A stretch of 48,633 bases of DNA from Alphaproteobacteria bacterium (GCA_028691835.1 JAQUYN010000010.1:1-48633), one strand, 5' to 3'. Shown: positions 26,190-35,876, counted from the stretch's first letter. Notes: a model not told the origin generated them from the sequence alone. Made by a program: numbers and translations.

Positions 26190-27335
26190 ATGAGGTTTTC
26201 TTTGATCCGTCGGATCAACCTTTATCTTTTTCGTCAAGTTTTAACGGCCTTTCTTTTTTCTGGAATCGCCGTGACGTTTGTTGTGCTTTTTACACAATCC
26301 TTTCGCATGCTTTCCTTCGTCATCGACAATTCAGGATCAACCCTCGTCTTTTTTCAGCTAATGGGATTGATGATTCCGACCTTTCTGCCCCTTATTATTC
26401 CTCTTAGTGTCGGCATAGGCGTCCTTTTCATCTATCAAAAATTTGCCGTGGACAGCGAACTGGTCATCATGCGCTCGGCGGGGATCAGCCCCATGCACAT
26501 TGCAACACCAGCCTTGGCTCTTGCTGGCCTTATGATCGCAATAGGTCTTGTCCTGACCTTATGGGTAACCCCGGCAGCGAACCGGACCTTAGTTTCTTTG
26601 CAGTACAAAGTGCGCGATGAATATTCGGCACTGATGATACGTCCGGGCGCGTTCAATGATTTAGCCGAGGGCCTAACTTTCTTCGCACGACGCCGCGCCA
26701 GCCATGGCGGCATGGAAGACATTCTTGTCCATGACGTACGCAATCCGGGCAGACCCGTGACCATTATGGCCAAGACAGGCCTTTTCTCTGTTGAAAACAA
26801 TGTGCCACAGGTCGTTGTGTTTCAGGGACGAAGGCAAGAAGTTGATGTTGCCACGGGCCGCCTTCAGCAGCTCAATTTTGATCGTTATGTGTTGGATCTT
26901 CATCTTCTTAAAGATAATGATCAAAAGCGTCATCCCGATCCGCGAGAGCTGAGCTTTTCACAACTCTTGAAAACCCAAACAAAGGGCCAGTCAAGTCATG
27001 CCCAAGGCAAGGCACGAGCTGAACTGCACCAACGCCTTGCAAGCCCGCTGTTGTCGCTGACCTTTGCCATTATTGGCGTCACGCTCATTTTAATTGGTGA
27101 CTTTAATCGCAGAGGCATGGCTCGACGCGTCGTGGCCGCAGCCATCTTAATTGTTGTTGTTCAGGCAGCGATGCTTGGCCTTGTTTCACAAATTAGCCAA
27201 AATGGCTGGATTATTCCTTTCCTCTATTTTGTCATTCTCGCCCCGCTCCCCTTGTGTGTTCGCTTGCTTCGCATGAAAACTTTTATGTCATGGCCCCGCA
27301 TCTTGCCGTCCTCGTGCGTGTGGAGGGGCTTATGA
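26190..27335 (+). CDS. lptF: LPS export permease LptF
   Basis: 381 residues, YjgP/YjgQ family. LptF and LptG form the inner-membrane pair that, with the LptB ATPase, extracts lipopolysaccharide and feeds it to the periplasmic bridge. N-terminal INLYLFRQVLTAFLFSGIAVTF is the usual start. Six membrane helices (three before and three after a large periplasmic beta-jellyroll) are readable, including LLSLTFAIIGVTLILIGDF at the second half. The gene overlaps lptG by 4 bp (ATGA), showing translational coupling. Confidence 0.93.
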   Translation: MRFSLIRRINLYLFRQVLTAFLFSGIAVTFVVLFTQSFRMLSFVIDNSGSTLVFFQLMGLMIPTFLPLIIPLSVGIGVLFIYQKFAVDSELVIMRSAGISPMHIATPALALAGLMIAIGLVLTLWVTPAANRTLVSLQYKVRDEYSALMIRPGAFNDLAEGLTFFARRRASHGGMEDILVHDVRNPGRPVTIMAKTGLFSVENNVPQVVVFQGRRQEVDVATGRLQQLNFDRYVLDLHLLKDNDQKRHPDPRELSFSQLLKTQTKGQSSHAQGKARAELHQRLASPLLSLTFAIIGVTLILIGDFNRRGMARRVVAAAILIVVVQAAMLGLVSQISQNGWIIPFLYFVILAPLPLCVRLLRMKTFMSWPRILPSSCVWRGL

Positions 27336-28423
27336 TTAAAGGGTGGACCCTGACTGGCTATTTAGCCAAACAATACGCCTTTTGGTTCTTGGCTTTTTTT
27401 GTCGGCCTGACCGGGATCATTTATCTTTTTGAAGTCGCAGAGCTTATGCGGCGCACAGCTGAACTGGCAGATACAACGCTTGGCGTCGTTCTGCGCATGG
27501 GGTTTTACAAACTGCCCGACACCATAGCTAAAATCTTGCCGTTCGTTGTTTTGTTCTCTGGAATGTTTACTTTCTGGAAACTTACCCGCAGCCAAGAACT
27601 GATTATTGCGCGTTCTGCTGGTGTTTCTGCTTGGCAGTTTTTGGCTCCGGCCTTGCTTGTGACCCTTTTGTTTAGCCTCATCAATGTGACCCTTATCAAT
27701 CCTATCGGTTCCATGATGACGGCGAAATATCAAGCTTTGGAGACACTCTACTTAAAAGGCGGCCCCTCCCTTGAGCTGACGGGTGCCGGGCTTTGGTTGC
27801 GGCAAAAAGAAAGCGACCGCCACTACCTTTTGCATGCCGACCAAGTCTCTATGAACCCACTGACCTTGCAACCGGTCATCGTCTTTATTTATGACAAAAA
27901 CGATGTCTATCTGGGACGCATTGATGCGCCCAAAGCCGTACTGCACGGCCAAACATGGATTCTATCAAACGCTTGGTTTAACTGGGATGATGAAACGACG
28001 GGTTATGAAGATGAATATAGGTTGGAAACCACACTGACTCTTGAAAAAATCCAAGAAAGCATGGCCCCGCCCAACACCATTTCATTTTGGCACCTTCCTC
28101 GTTTTATTCGCGCACTGCGCAGCATTGGCCTCCCGCCAGCCCGACATGAGCTTAAACTGCAAACGTTACTGGCCGAGCCGATTTTACTGTGCGCCATGGT
28201 CTTTTTCGCCGCCGCCTTTTCTCTGCGCCTCAACCGACGAGGCGGCATTCTCAACGCGATGATGGCGGGCATGTTTGTCGGAAGCGCGGTTTATTCCATC
28301 AACAATGTCGTTACGACGTTGGGGGCGAACCAAACCCTCCCCGTCCTTTTGGCCGCATGGATTATCCCCGTCTTGGCCCTTATCGGGGGGCAGGCGACAC
28401 TGCTTTACCTCGAAGACGGTTGA
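27332..28423 (+). CDS. lptG: LPS export permease LptG
   Basis: 363 residues from the ATG at 27332, overlapping lptF's stop; a longer frame from 27254 lies inside lptF and is rejected. Partner of LptF in LPS extraction. It begins TLTGYLAKQYAFWFLAFF and shows GLTGIIYLFEVAELMRR, a typical LptG first-helix and coupling region, with further helices at about 60-125 and 270-355. Followed by surA with 39 bp between. In many alphaproteobacteria lptD comes next; here it is absent. Confidence 0.93.
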   Translation: MIKGWTLTGYLAKQYAFWFLAFFVGLTGIIYLFEVAELMRRTAELADTTLGVVLRMGFYKLPDTIAKILPFVVLFSGMFTFWKLTRSQELIIARSAGVSAWQFLAPALLVTLLFSLINVTLINPIGSMMTAKYQALETLYLKGGPSLELTGAGLWLRQKESDRHYLLHADQVSMNPLTLQPVIVFIYDKNDVYLGRIDAPKAVLHGQTWILSNAWFNWDDETTGYEDEYRLETTLTLEKIQESMAPPNTISFWHLPRFIRALRSIGLPPARHELKLQTLLAEPILLCAMVFFAAAFSLRLNRRGGILNAMMAGMFVGSAVYSINNVVTTLGANQTLPVLLAAWIIPVLALIGGQATLLYLEDG

Positions 28424-28462
28424 GTTTATGGTAAGGTCTTCACATTGTAATCGGAGCTTCTG

Positions 28463-29779
28463 ATGCGTAAGTTTGTTCTTCCCTTGGTGGCCCTAACGCT
28501 TATCGGAACCGGGCCTGTGTTCGCCCAACGAGTCGATCAAGTCCCCACCTTTAAACGGTTCTCTGAACAGGAACGGACGCATAATCAGCTATCGGAATCG
28601 ATTGTCGCCGTTGTAAACGAGTCCATTATTTCAAGCCATGATCTTAAGGCCCGCATGGGCTTGGCCATCCTTTCCGCTGGCTTGCTAAACTCGCTGGAAA
28701 TACAGCAAAAACTCCTTCCCCAAGTTATACGCTCCTTAATCGATGAACAGCTTCAGCTTCAAGAAGGCAAAAAAGAGGGTCTTTCTGTCTCTGCCGCCGA
28801 AGTGAACAAGGCCATGGAAAGACTGGCGTCTGACAATAAAATCCCGGGAGGCGACATGGCCGCCTTTTTGCGAGAACATGGGGTTTCTCCTTCAACACTA
28901 CAAGCCCAAATCAAGGCCGCCTTAACGTGGAACCACGTCGTCGCCCGAAAAGTGCGCCCTCAAATTGATATTGGAGATGATGAAGTCGATGCCGTCATCC
29001 AACGCATGCGCACCAATGCGGGTAAGCAAGAATTTTTGATCAGTGAAATCTTCTTGGCTGTCGATAAGCCAGACGAAGAAGCTCAGGTCGAGGCTTTAGC
29101 CGAAAAATTAGCCGAGCAAATTAAGGGGGGCGTTGCCTTTGGTGCGGCCGCCCGTCAGTTCTCACAAGGGCTGGGGGCCACACAAGGCGGCGATATGGGA
29201 TGGATTCAAATGGGACAACTTGCCCCCGAAATTGACAGGGCGCTGTCCGTCATGAAGCCAGGCGATATTGCCGGGCCTATTCGCACGGCGAGTGGCTATC
29301 ATCTGCTTGGAATTCGTGACAAACGCACCATTGCCGTCGGCAATATAAAAGACATGTCCGTCAAACTTCAGCAAATTTTCTATCCTTTTGCCCCGGGCGT
29401 TGACAAAGGCTCCCTTATGAGAGAAGCCGGTGCCATTCGACAAACCACCACCTCGTGCGAAGGCTTGCGCGAGCGTATCGACCAAGATTATCCCCAGTGG
29501 CATTGGCAAGATCTTGGGGAAGTCAAGCTTGACAACGCCCCAGCATGGCTGGCCGAAAAAGTTAGCCCTATCGAAGAAGGTCATGCCAGTGAAGCCATGG
29601 CGACGAATAAGGGCGCGATGATGTTATTCGTTTGCGAACGAACGATGCCGGAAAACGTTGACCGCAACGCCATTCGGGCCGCCATCGGCACCGAGAAGAT
29701 GGAGCTTATGGCGCGGCGCTTACAGCGCGACCTCCGCAAAGCGGCTTATATCGATATCCGCCTCAAGAGGACCCCTTGA
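28463..29779 (+). CDS. surA: Periplasmic chaperone / peptidyl-prolyl isomerase SurA
   Basis: 438 residues with a signal peptide (MRKFVLPLVALTLIGTGPVFAQ). SurA escorts outer-membrane beta-barrel proteins, including LptD, to the assembly machine. The N-terminal chaperone domain contains SIVAVVNESIISSHDLKARM and QVIRSLIDEQLQLQEGKKEG. One parvulin domain is clear at about 190-290 (FSQGLGATQGGDMGWI, GPIRTASGYHLLGIRDKR); the second is degenerate or absent. It overlaps rsmA by 3 bp, where E. coli and many alphaproteobacteria have pdxA between the two. Confidence 0.92.
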   Translation: MRKFVLPLVALTLIGTGPVFAQRVDQVPTFKRFSEQERTHNQLSESIVAVVNESIISSHDLKARMGLAILSAGLLNSLEIQQKLLPQVIRSLIDEQLQLQEGKKEGLSVSAAEVNKAMERLASDNKIPGGDMAAFLREHGVSPSTLQAQIKAALTWNHVVARKVRPQIDIGDDEVDAVIQRMRTNAGKQEFLISEIFLAVDKPDEEAQVEALAEKLAEQIKGGVAFGAAARQFSQGLGATQGGDMGWIQMGQLAPEIDRALSVMKPGDIAGPIRTASGYHLLGIRDKRTIAVGNIKDMSVKLQQIFYPFAPGVDKGSLMREAGAIRQTTTSCEGLRERIDQDYPQWHWQDLGEVKLDNAPAWLAEKVSPIEEGHASEAMATNKGAMMLFVCERTMPENVDRNAIRAAIGTEKMELMARRLQRDLRKAAYIDIRLKRTP

Positions 29780-30642
29780 CCTTACAAACAGCTTTGGATG
29801 AGACGGGGCTTCCTCCTTTGCGCAAAATCATTGCGCAATATGGCCTTGCTGCACGCAAAGGCTTGGGACAACACTTCCTGCTTGACCTCAACCTAACCAA
29901 ACGCATCGTTTCGCAGGCAGGCAATCTTACCGGAATAAACGTTTTCGAAATCGGCCCCGGACCCGGCGGCTTAACCCGGGCCCTTGTCGAAAGCCAAGCC
30001 AGTCAAATTATCGCCATCGAAATGGACCCACGCTGCGTTCTTGCCTTGGGTTCTCTTGTCCAACACCATCCCTCGCGTCTTCGCCTTATCCAAGGAGATG
30101 CCTTAAAAACGGACCTTCTTTCTCTTGCCCCCGCGCCACGCGCTATTATCGCCAACCTTCCTTACAACGTTGGAACCGAGCTTCTTCTCGGCTGGTTAAG
30201 GCAAGCGGAAGCCTTTACAAGTATGACCCTTATGTTCCAGCTAGAAGTCGCTGATAGGATTGCAGCAGAACCCAGAACCAAAGCCTATGGCCGCCTTGCC
30301 GTTATCGCTCAATTTTGCTGCAACGTAAAACGCGTCATGAAAATTCCAGCTCGCGCCTTCACGCCCCCGCCTAAAGTTGACTCTGCCGTTGTCCATTTAA
30401 CCCCGCGTCAAGACAGACCTGCCGATGTTAGCCTGAAGGCCTTGGAAAGGATTACCGCTGCGGCGTTCGGGCAACGACGGAAAATGTTGCGATCCAGCAT
30501 GAAACCCCTCGGCGGAGAAATGCTCCTCGCGCATGCCAATATTGATCCCCAAAAACGCGCCGAGGAACTCTCCTTGGCTGATTTTGAACAGTTGGCTCGT
30601 GCGCTCCAATCCGTCAATCTCTCTCTAGCTGATCCAGAATAA
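29776..30642 (+). CDS. rsmA: 16S rRNA (adenine1518/1519-N6)-dimethyltransferase
   Basis: 288 residues, TTG start overlapping surA's TGA by 3 bases. It dimethylates two adjacent adenines at the 3' end of 16S rRNA (KsgA). Motifs: RKGLGQHFLLDLNLTKRIV, FEIGPGPGGLTRAL (SAM motif I), VIAIEMD (acidic residue binding the ribose), and catalytic IIANLPYNVGTE. The C-terminal helical domain with FGQRRKMLRSSMK is present. No pdxA lies before it. The 464 bases after it contain two dispersed repeats and no gene. Confidence 0.96.
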   Translation: MTLQTALDETGLPPLRKIIAQYGLAARKGLGQHFLLDLNLTKRIVSQAGNLTGINVFEIGPGPGGLTRALVESQASQIIAIEMDPRCVLALGSLVQHHPSRLRLIQGDALKTDLLSLAPAPRAIIANLPYNVGTELLLGWLRQAEAFTSMTLMFQLEVADRIAAEPRTKAYGRLAVIAQFCCNVKRVMKIPARAFTPPPKVDSAVVHLTPRQDRPADVSLKALERITAAAFGQRRKMLRSSMKPLGGEMLLAHANIDPQKRAEELSLADFEQLARALQSVNLSLADPE

Positions 30643-30654
30643 AATGCGGGAGAT

Positions 30655-30694
30655 GGATGGCCTCGTCGGCCAATAAGCCTCCTCGCAATGACAC
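30655..30694 (-). repeat. Remnant of a GTCATTGCGAGG-type dispersed repeat
   Basis: Read on the minus strand, this 40-base stretch begins GTGTCATTGCGAGGAGGC and ends GGCCGACGAGGCCATCC, resembling a repeat type found across many bacterial genomes (recalled from memory). It lies just after rsmA. Only one copy is visible in this window, so the assignment rests on resemblance. Confidence 0.45.
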
Positions 30695-30764
30695 CGTTCT
30701 TAATTTTATCAGTGTGTTATACCCATAACTCGGGTTAGATAATTATTTTATTTTGGATCGACTC

Positions 30765-30978
30765 TAATACCAACCGCCCGATGAACCAACCCGTTCGGGT
30801 CACGAGCGGTTGCGCGGAGATATTCTCTCGCCGGACAGTCCTCTCCTTTAAGAACAATTGGTTCTGTCCGGCAAGAGGATCGCGAGGCGCAGAGCGAGTG
30901 ATTGAGAGAGGCCCTTTCAATGAGTCCGGTCATAGCCTCGCTGGTATTATGTGTCACTTCATTGGGCGGTTGGTATTA
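30765..30978 (+). repeat. Dispersed palindromic repeat, copy B, with terminal inverted repeats
   Basis: A 214-base element bounded by 20-base inverted ends (TAATACCAACCGCCCGATGA at 30765-30784 and its complement at 30959-30978, one mismatch), so it has the layout of a miniature inverted-repeat element. The centre holds the family hairpin CTCTCGCCGGACAG / CTGTCCGGCAAGAG, also in copies A and C. It lies between rsmA and pdxH. No target-site duplication is obvious. The remainder of the rsmA-pdxH gap (30979-31106) holds nothing I can identify. Confidence 0.88.
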
Positions 30979-31106
30979 CGAAAAATATCCGGTTTGCCTC
31001 TATCTTCATAAAACTTTTGCTGCAAAAGCTAACAAGTCCCGTTATTCTGTGGTTGTTCAATAAATCTGATTCGTTTTGCCCCTCCTCTTTCCCGCCTTGG
31101 TCTGTT

Positions 31107-31715
31107 ATGCAAGAATCCTTCGAAATCGTCGTTGCTGATGATCCCTTTACCCTTTTTTCCGTTTGGTTTGCTGAGGCAACAACCTTGGAGCCAGCAGACC
31201 CCAATGCCATGGTGCTTGCCACAACGGGCAGTGACGGCCAACCAACGGCGCGGGCGATGTTGATGAAAAGCTATGACCGCGACGGATTTGTTTTTTATAC
31301 AAACCAAGAAAGCCGCAAGAGCCATCAGCTTCGTGCGAATGACAAAGTTGGGCTTTGTTTCTATTGGAAATCTCTATACCGCCAAGTCCACATCGAAGGC
31401 ACCGTTTCCCCCGTAAGCCCCGCTGAATCAGATGAATATTTCGCATCGCGTCCCCGCCAGAGCCAAATTGGGGCTTGGGCGTCGCAACAATCCCGGCCGC
31501 TTTCCTCACGCAAAGAACTGGAAGACCGAATCCAATCCCTTACCGCACAATACGAAGGCAAAGTCATTCCTCGGCCTCCACACTGGGGCGGTTATCGCGT
31601 AACCCCACACCGCATTGAGTTTTGGCGCGGACACGAATTCCGGCTTCATGACCGCGTTGTCTATGCGCGGGCCACGCCCCAAGAAAAATGGACGACACAA
31701 AGGATCTACCCCTGA
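31107..31715 (+). CDS. pdxH: Pyridoxine/pyridoxamine 5'-phosphate oxidase
   Basis: 202 residues from the ATG at 31107; a longer frame to 30951 would run into the repeat. This FMN enzyme makes pyridoxal 5'-phosphate from pyridoxine or pyridoxamine phosphate. Motifs: N-terminal FSVWFAEATTLEPADPNAM, SYDRDGFVFYTNQESRKS, FYWKSLYRQVHIEGTV, SRPRQSQIGAWASQQS, and the C-terminal RIEFWRG plus RLHDRV, all standard. Its stop overlaps the next start by one base. Its presence without pdxA in the usual place suggests that vitamin B6 is salvaged or made by genes elsewhere. Confidence 0.96.
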   Translation: MQESFEIVVADDPFTLFSVWFAEATTLEPADPNAMVLATTGSDGQPTARAMLMKSYDRDGFVFYTNQESRKSHQLRANDKVGLCFYWKSLYRQVHIEGTVSPVSPAESDEYFASRPRQSQIGAWASQQSRPLSSRKELEDRIQSLTAQYEGKVIPRPPHWGGYRVTPHRIEFWRGHEFRLHDRVVYARATPQEKWTTQRIYP

Positions 31716-32653
31716 TGATTCGCAGAGCCATCCGCCGCCTCAGCAACGATATGTTACGTCGGTTGACCAGTTATGCCAGCGTTATCGTTGCTGCAACGCT
31801 TATTGTTGCGAAGGCTTGGGCCTATTACACAACAGATTCTGTGGCCTTGCTGTCATCCCTCGTCGATTCCGGGGTTGATATGCTGGCGTCCTTAATCACT
31901 GCCTATGGCGTGATTGTGGCCTTGCGTCCGCCCGACCACAACCATCGTTACGGGCATGGAAAAGCCGAAGCTTTAGCGGCCTTGGCTCAGTCTGTTTTTA
32001 TTCTCGTCTCATCTGGACTGCTTATCAAAGAAGCGGCGCACCGCTTTATCTCGCCCGCGCCCATCCAGAATATCGAGACAGGCTATCTTGTCATGAGCCT
32101 CGCCATCGTTTTAACCGTCCTTTTGTTGGCGCTTCAATCCTATGCCGTAAAACGAACCAAATCGCTCGCGATCGCATCTGACCGCCTTCACTATGTCGGC
32201 GATGTTCTGATTAATCTTGCCGTTGTCGTTACGTTTGCCTTCCAAGATTATTTTAAGGCCAACTGGATTGATCCCCTTTTTGCTCTGGCCATTGCCGGGG
32301 GCATGTGCGTTGGGGCGGTTAAAATTGCGTATGGGGCCTTAAATGTTCTGATGGACAAAGAGCTTCCCGACAACGAGCGATCCAAAATTTTGGCCATTGC
32401 ACAAAACGTTAAAGGGGTCTGTGGGGCGCATGATTTGCGGACAAGAATGGATGTTGGCCGATATATAATCGAAATCCACATTGAAATGGATCCGCATATT
32501 TCCCTTCACGAATCTCACGAAATCACAGAAGCCGTTACCGCCGCAATTCAAGCCATCTATCGCAATGCCGATATTCTCATCCACCAAGACCCCTTTGGCA
32601 TCAAAGAGCCTCGTCTTGATGCAGAAATTGAAGGATCTAACCCCGTTCAGTAA
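31715..32653 (+). CDS. Cation diffusion facilitator (FieF/CDF-type metal exporter)
   Basis: 312 residues from the ATG at 31715, with AAGGA about 11 bases upstream; an ATG at 31688 inside pdxH is also possible. CDF proteins export Zn2+, Fe2+ or Cd2+ in exchange for protons. Six membrane helices are readable. Helix II has SLVDSGVDML (Asp-x3-Asp) and helix V DRLHYVGDVLINL (His-x3-Asp), the D-D/H-D site of FieF-type exporters. The cytoplasmic C-terminal domain contains IEIHIEMDPHISLHESHEI, with further metal ligands. Translationally coupled to pdxH and 9 bp before the next gene. Confidence 0.92.
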   Translation: MIRRAIRRLSNDMLRRLTSYASVIVAATLIVAKAWAYYTTDSVALLSSLVDSGVDMLASLITAYGVIVALRPPDHNHRYGHGKAEALAALAQSVFILVSSGLLIKEAAHRFISPAPIQNIETGYLVMSLAIVLTVLLLALQSYAVKRTKSLAIASDRLHYVGDVLINLAVVVTFAFQDYFKANWIDPLFALAIAGGMCVGAVKIAYGALNVLMDKELPDNERSKILAIAQNVKGVCGAHDLRTRMDVGRYIIEIHIEMDPHISLHESHEITEAVTAAIQAIYRNADILIHQDPFGIKEPRLDAEIEGSNPVQ

Positions 32654-32662
32654 AGTGAACCC

Positions 32663-35035
32663 ATGTTTGATGCCGTGATGATTCTTTCGTCGATAGGTCA
32701 TGCTTGTGTCCTTATCGCCCTTCTTATTCTTGCCTGTCGAAAAGGCGCCCTGCCGGTTCATGACTGGCCCTTTCTTATTCTCCTCTTATTATGGGGCAGC
32801 CTTGTTTTTGCAGGACACGGGGCTGGTCTTCTTGACAAGCTGAACACCCTGTCTGTTTATATTCCCGCCACCCTCGTCGGGGTCGGGATTATGTCCGCGC
32901 TTTTCCTTTCGCTGGCAAAAATTCCAGCAAGCCCCCCCCTGTTGTCCGCAGCCTCGCTTTCCTTTACACGCATTGAAAACCCAAAGATTGAACGCTTTCT
33001 CTGGCGCTTCCTTTTAATAACCCTCGCGCTTTTTGCCGTGATTAGCGTTGTGCTTGCGATGAGCGTCTATCCTGACAATGCCGACTCGATGATTTATCGG
33101 TTGCCGCGCACGGTTTGGTACGTAAGCCACGGCAATTTTCTTCACCCCTTCACCTCGCCAGATAATCGCCTTGTTTACTATCCTCTGGACGGCGTGATGC
33201 TTTATGTCCCGCTCGTGCTTTACAATCTGCCGGGCACTTTTCACAGCATACCATCGCTGATTTCATGGACAATGGTCGTTTATATTGCCTATCGTTTTGC
33301 ACGAGAACTTGGGGCCCAACGTGTTCTTGCCTTGTTTTCGGCTTGGCTGGTTGGTCTGACCCCCAGTATTTTAGCACAAGCCACATCAACAAATGATGAG
33401 ATTTTGGCCTCTGCTGTCTTCTTTTGTGCCTTGCTCATGGGCTGGCGATGGCTGGTAACGGGCCGTCACGTTTATTTCTTTATGGCGGGTCTGGCCATCG
33501 GTTTAAGCGCCGGGACAAAACTTCATATTGTTTTTTTGATGCCGATTGTTGCTATCGCCCTCCTGCTTGCTCTTTGGTCCATCTATAAAAACCCCAAGCT
33601 GTTTTCTTTATGGGCGCAGGCCATCGGATGGAAAACTGGAGCGATGACACTGGCGTTGCTGCTCATCATGTTCGCTCCGTTTCTTTTATATAATTATGTC
33701 TCAGTGGGGCGTTTATACTTTTTCGATGATTTTAAGGATCAAGTCTTCAATCTTTCCGCTAGCTTTCAAGTTGGATTTCAAAATCTTCTGATTTACACAA
33801 GCCAGATGATCTTTTCTCCCCTCGCGGATATGAACTTTTGGCCCGTGGCCAATGATCGCCAAAGATTTAATACGGCAATCAACCAGATTTTTAATCCTTT
33901 GATCAAACCGTTGATTGATACCAATCCGGCTTATTACCACCTAAACTACCGTTACGTCGGCGTGACCATCCCTGTTTCGGTCCGATTTGTCGAGTTCAGC
34001 TTATGGTCTGCCTTTGTTTGGCTTCTCTGGCCATTTCAAGCGGCCCTGTCCTTAAAGCAAAAGTTCTCCTTACGAAGCCTCTTCTTTCTCTTCGCCATCA
34101 CCCCTCTCTTTTGGCTCGTCTTCTGGTCCTTCACAACCTTGTACATGGAGGGAACGGCAACCTATTTCACATTTTATCTAATCTGTGCCGCGCCAGCCTC
34201 TGTGATGGTCTTCACGAAAATTCGGCGGCCCCTTATAAATGAGCTGCGCTGGGTTGCGGTTGTGCTTGTGACAATCAGCAACCTTGTCATCTGCCATAAC
34301 CTTGTTATGTACAGTGGGTTTCGTGCCTTGCCAGACCTATATTATGCAAAAACGTGGCCCTATGATTGGCTTTTGACAGAAAAGCCCATCATCGACGAAA
34401 TAAGATCTGCAGATCGTATCCGCATTATGATGACACATGAAAAACTTCCTTATTTTGGCTATATGCATTGGCATCCCAAGGCAACCTATTACAGCCCCTT
34501 TGATATCAACGGAAAAGACCGCATCCAAGATATTGGCAACGTTCTTCAAATCTTGCCTGTTTCGGGCTTAAATCTATACGGCTTTATGCCAATCAAGGTT
34601 CCGGGCAAAATGACTCCTGGGCTCACCTATCTCGGTGCGGTCAGAGCCATCGGACGAGAAGCTATTTTCGCCGTCGGAAATGGCGTTGAAAAACGCCACC
34701 CCACAGAGGCCGATTACATTCTTTTACAAGCCAATATCCTGCCCAATGAAAAGGGTGAGTGGGATATTTTGTTTTCGAAAAGCCCCGTTGGGTTTTCACA
34801 AGAAGATCAGCTAACCTTTGAATACATCCTCAAAAGCGGGAAAGGGGAGGTCATCGTCCATCGTGAGGCTGACCGCAACCCGGGGGCTCACTTTAGCTTA
34901 CGAATAAGCCCCCATGATTATGTCATGAACCTGACCACCATTGTCCGCTCGGCATGGAACAATAAAGAGTTAACGCAAACAACCTATCAACTTGGGGGGC
35001 CCGGCATGTGGCTGCCAGAGGGACCTGAATATTGA
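32663..35035 (+). CDS. Large polytopic membrane protein, GT-C-type glycosyltransferase-like
   Basis: 790 residues with about 11-13 predicted membrane helices in the first 560 residues and a soluble C-terminal region of about 220 residues. After the first helices comes YPDNADSMIYRLPRTVWYV, which resembles the acidic first-loop motif of GT39-like lipid-sugar-dependent glycosyltransferases. Such enzymes use a polyprenyl-phosphate sugar and act on the periplasmic face. The C-terminal part (LTYLGAVRAIGREAIFAVGNG and so on) is unrecognised. It starts 9 bp after the CDF gene. Donor and acceptor cannot be read from sequence. Confidence 0.75.
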   Translation: MFDAVMILSSIGHACVLIALLILACRKGALPVHDWPFLILLLLWGSLVFAGHGAGLLDKLNTLSVYIPATLVGVGIMSALFLSLAKIPASPPLLSAASLSFTRIENPKIERFLWRFLLITLALFAVISVVLAMSVYPDNADSMIYRLPRTVWYVSHGNFLHPFTSPDNRLVYYPLDGVMLYVPLVLYNLPGTFHSIPSLISWTMVVYIAYRFARELGAQRVLALFSAWLVGLTPSILAQATSTNDEILASAVFFCALLMGWRWLVTGRHVYFFMAGLAIGLSAGTKLHIVFLMPIVAIALLLALWSIYKNPKLFSLWAQAIGWKTGAMTLALLLIMFAPFLLYNYVSVGRLYFFDDFKDQVFNLSASFQVGFQNLLIYTSQMIFSPLADMNFWPVANDRQRFNTAINQIFNPLIKPLIDTNPAYYHLNYRYVGVTIPVSVRFVEFSLWSAFVWLLWPFQAALSLKQKFSLRSLFFLFAITPLFWLVFWSFTTLYMEGTATYFTFYLICAAPASVMVFTKIRRPLINELRWVAVVLVTISNLVICHNLVMYSGFRALPDLYYAKTWPYDWLLTEKPIIDEIRSADRIRIMMTHEKLPYFGYMHWHPKATYYSPFDINGKDRIQDIGNVLQILPVSGLNLYGFMPIKVPGKMTPGLTYLGAVRAIGREAIFAVGNGVEKRHPTEADYILLQANILPNEKGEWDILFSKSPVGFSQEDQLTFEYILKSGKGEVIVHREADRNPGAHFSLRISPHDYVMNLTTIVRSAWNNKELTQTTYQLGGPGMWLPEGPEY

Positions 35036-35111
35036 GCCTCAGTTCTGATTGTCAAACGGGGGGAAGATCAGGTAAGGTCAGGAAATTGAACTTGAAGAAA
35101 TTGCAAAGATT

Positions 35112-35762
35112 ATGAGCCAATCACAAGTTTTTGGGAATCTTAAACGCCGGGGACTGATGATGGTCTTGTCCTCGCCTTCCGGGGCGGGCAAAACGACCAT
35201 CTCTCGCCGCTTGCTGGGATCTGATTCCGACATCAGTCTATCCGTTTCCGTTACAACACGTCCGCCACGTCCCGGCGAAGTCCATGGTCGCGACTATTAT
35301 TTTACCGACATCGTCGAATTTAATCTGATGGTTAACCGGGATCAACTCCTTGAACACGCAAAGGTCTTTGGCAATTACTACGGCACGCCACGGTCAGCCG
35401 TTGAAGACACGCTTTCGCAAGGACTGGACGTTCTGTTTGATATTGATTGGCAGGGGACCCAACAACTTGCTGAAAAAGCACGCGATGATTTGGTTAGCGT
35501 TTTCATTCTGCCCCCGAATTGGCGCGAACTCGAACGCCGCTTGTACAGCCGCGCACAAGACACCCCCGCAGAGATCAATCGCCGCATGGCCAAAGCCTCC
35601 GATGAAATGAGCCATTGGGCGGAATATGACTATGTTATCATCAACAATGACCTTGAGTCCTCCGTCGAGGCCGTTAAAGCCATTTTAAACAGCGAACGAT
35701 TGCGGCGGCGGCGATTAATTGGCTTGTCCGATTTTGTTAAAGGGTTGCAATCCGGCGCTTAA
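35112..35762 (+). CDS. gmk: Guanylate kinase
   Basis: 216 residues. It converts GMP to GDP with ATP. The P-loop SSPSGAGKTTISRRLL, the GMP-binding region SVTTRPPRPGEVHGRDYYF, and FDIDWQGTQQL are all present, with lid residues ERRLYSRAQDT. Normal length. The gene begins 76 bp after the membrane glycosyltransferase-like gene. It feeds nucleotide pools and, through GTP, (p)ppGpp. Confidence 0.97.
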   Translation: MSQSQVFGNLKRRGLMMVLSSPSGAGKTTISRRLLGSDSDISLSVSVTTRPPRPGEVHGRDYYFTDIVEFNLMVNRDQLLEHAKVFGNYYGTPRSAVEDTLSQGLDVLFDIDWQGTQQLAEKARDDLVSVFILPPNWRELERRLYSRAQDTPAEINRRMAKASDEMSHWAEYDYVIINNDLESSVEAVKAILNSERLRRRRLIGLSDFVKGLQSGA

Positions 35763-35812
35763 ACTTTTTGTATTTCAATCCCTTTCAAGTCATAGTTGCG
35801 CCATGATCCTTT

Positions 35813-35818
35813 TATAAT
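35813..35818 (+). promoter_or_regulatory. Candidate -10 box for the lipoprotein gene
   Basis: A perfect TATAAT in the 114-base gap between gmk and the lipoprotein gene, about 58 bases before its ATG. No convincing -35 at 16-18 bases is visible, so this is a weak call. Confidence 0.3.
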
Positions 35819-35876
35819 GTAAAAATACACTTGATTAATCCTCCCTTTACAAACCTATTACCAAACGAGGCCTCTT

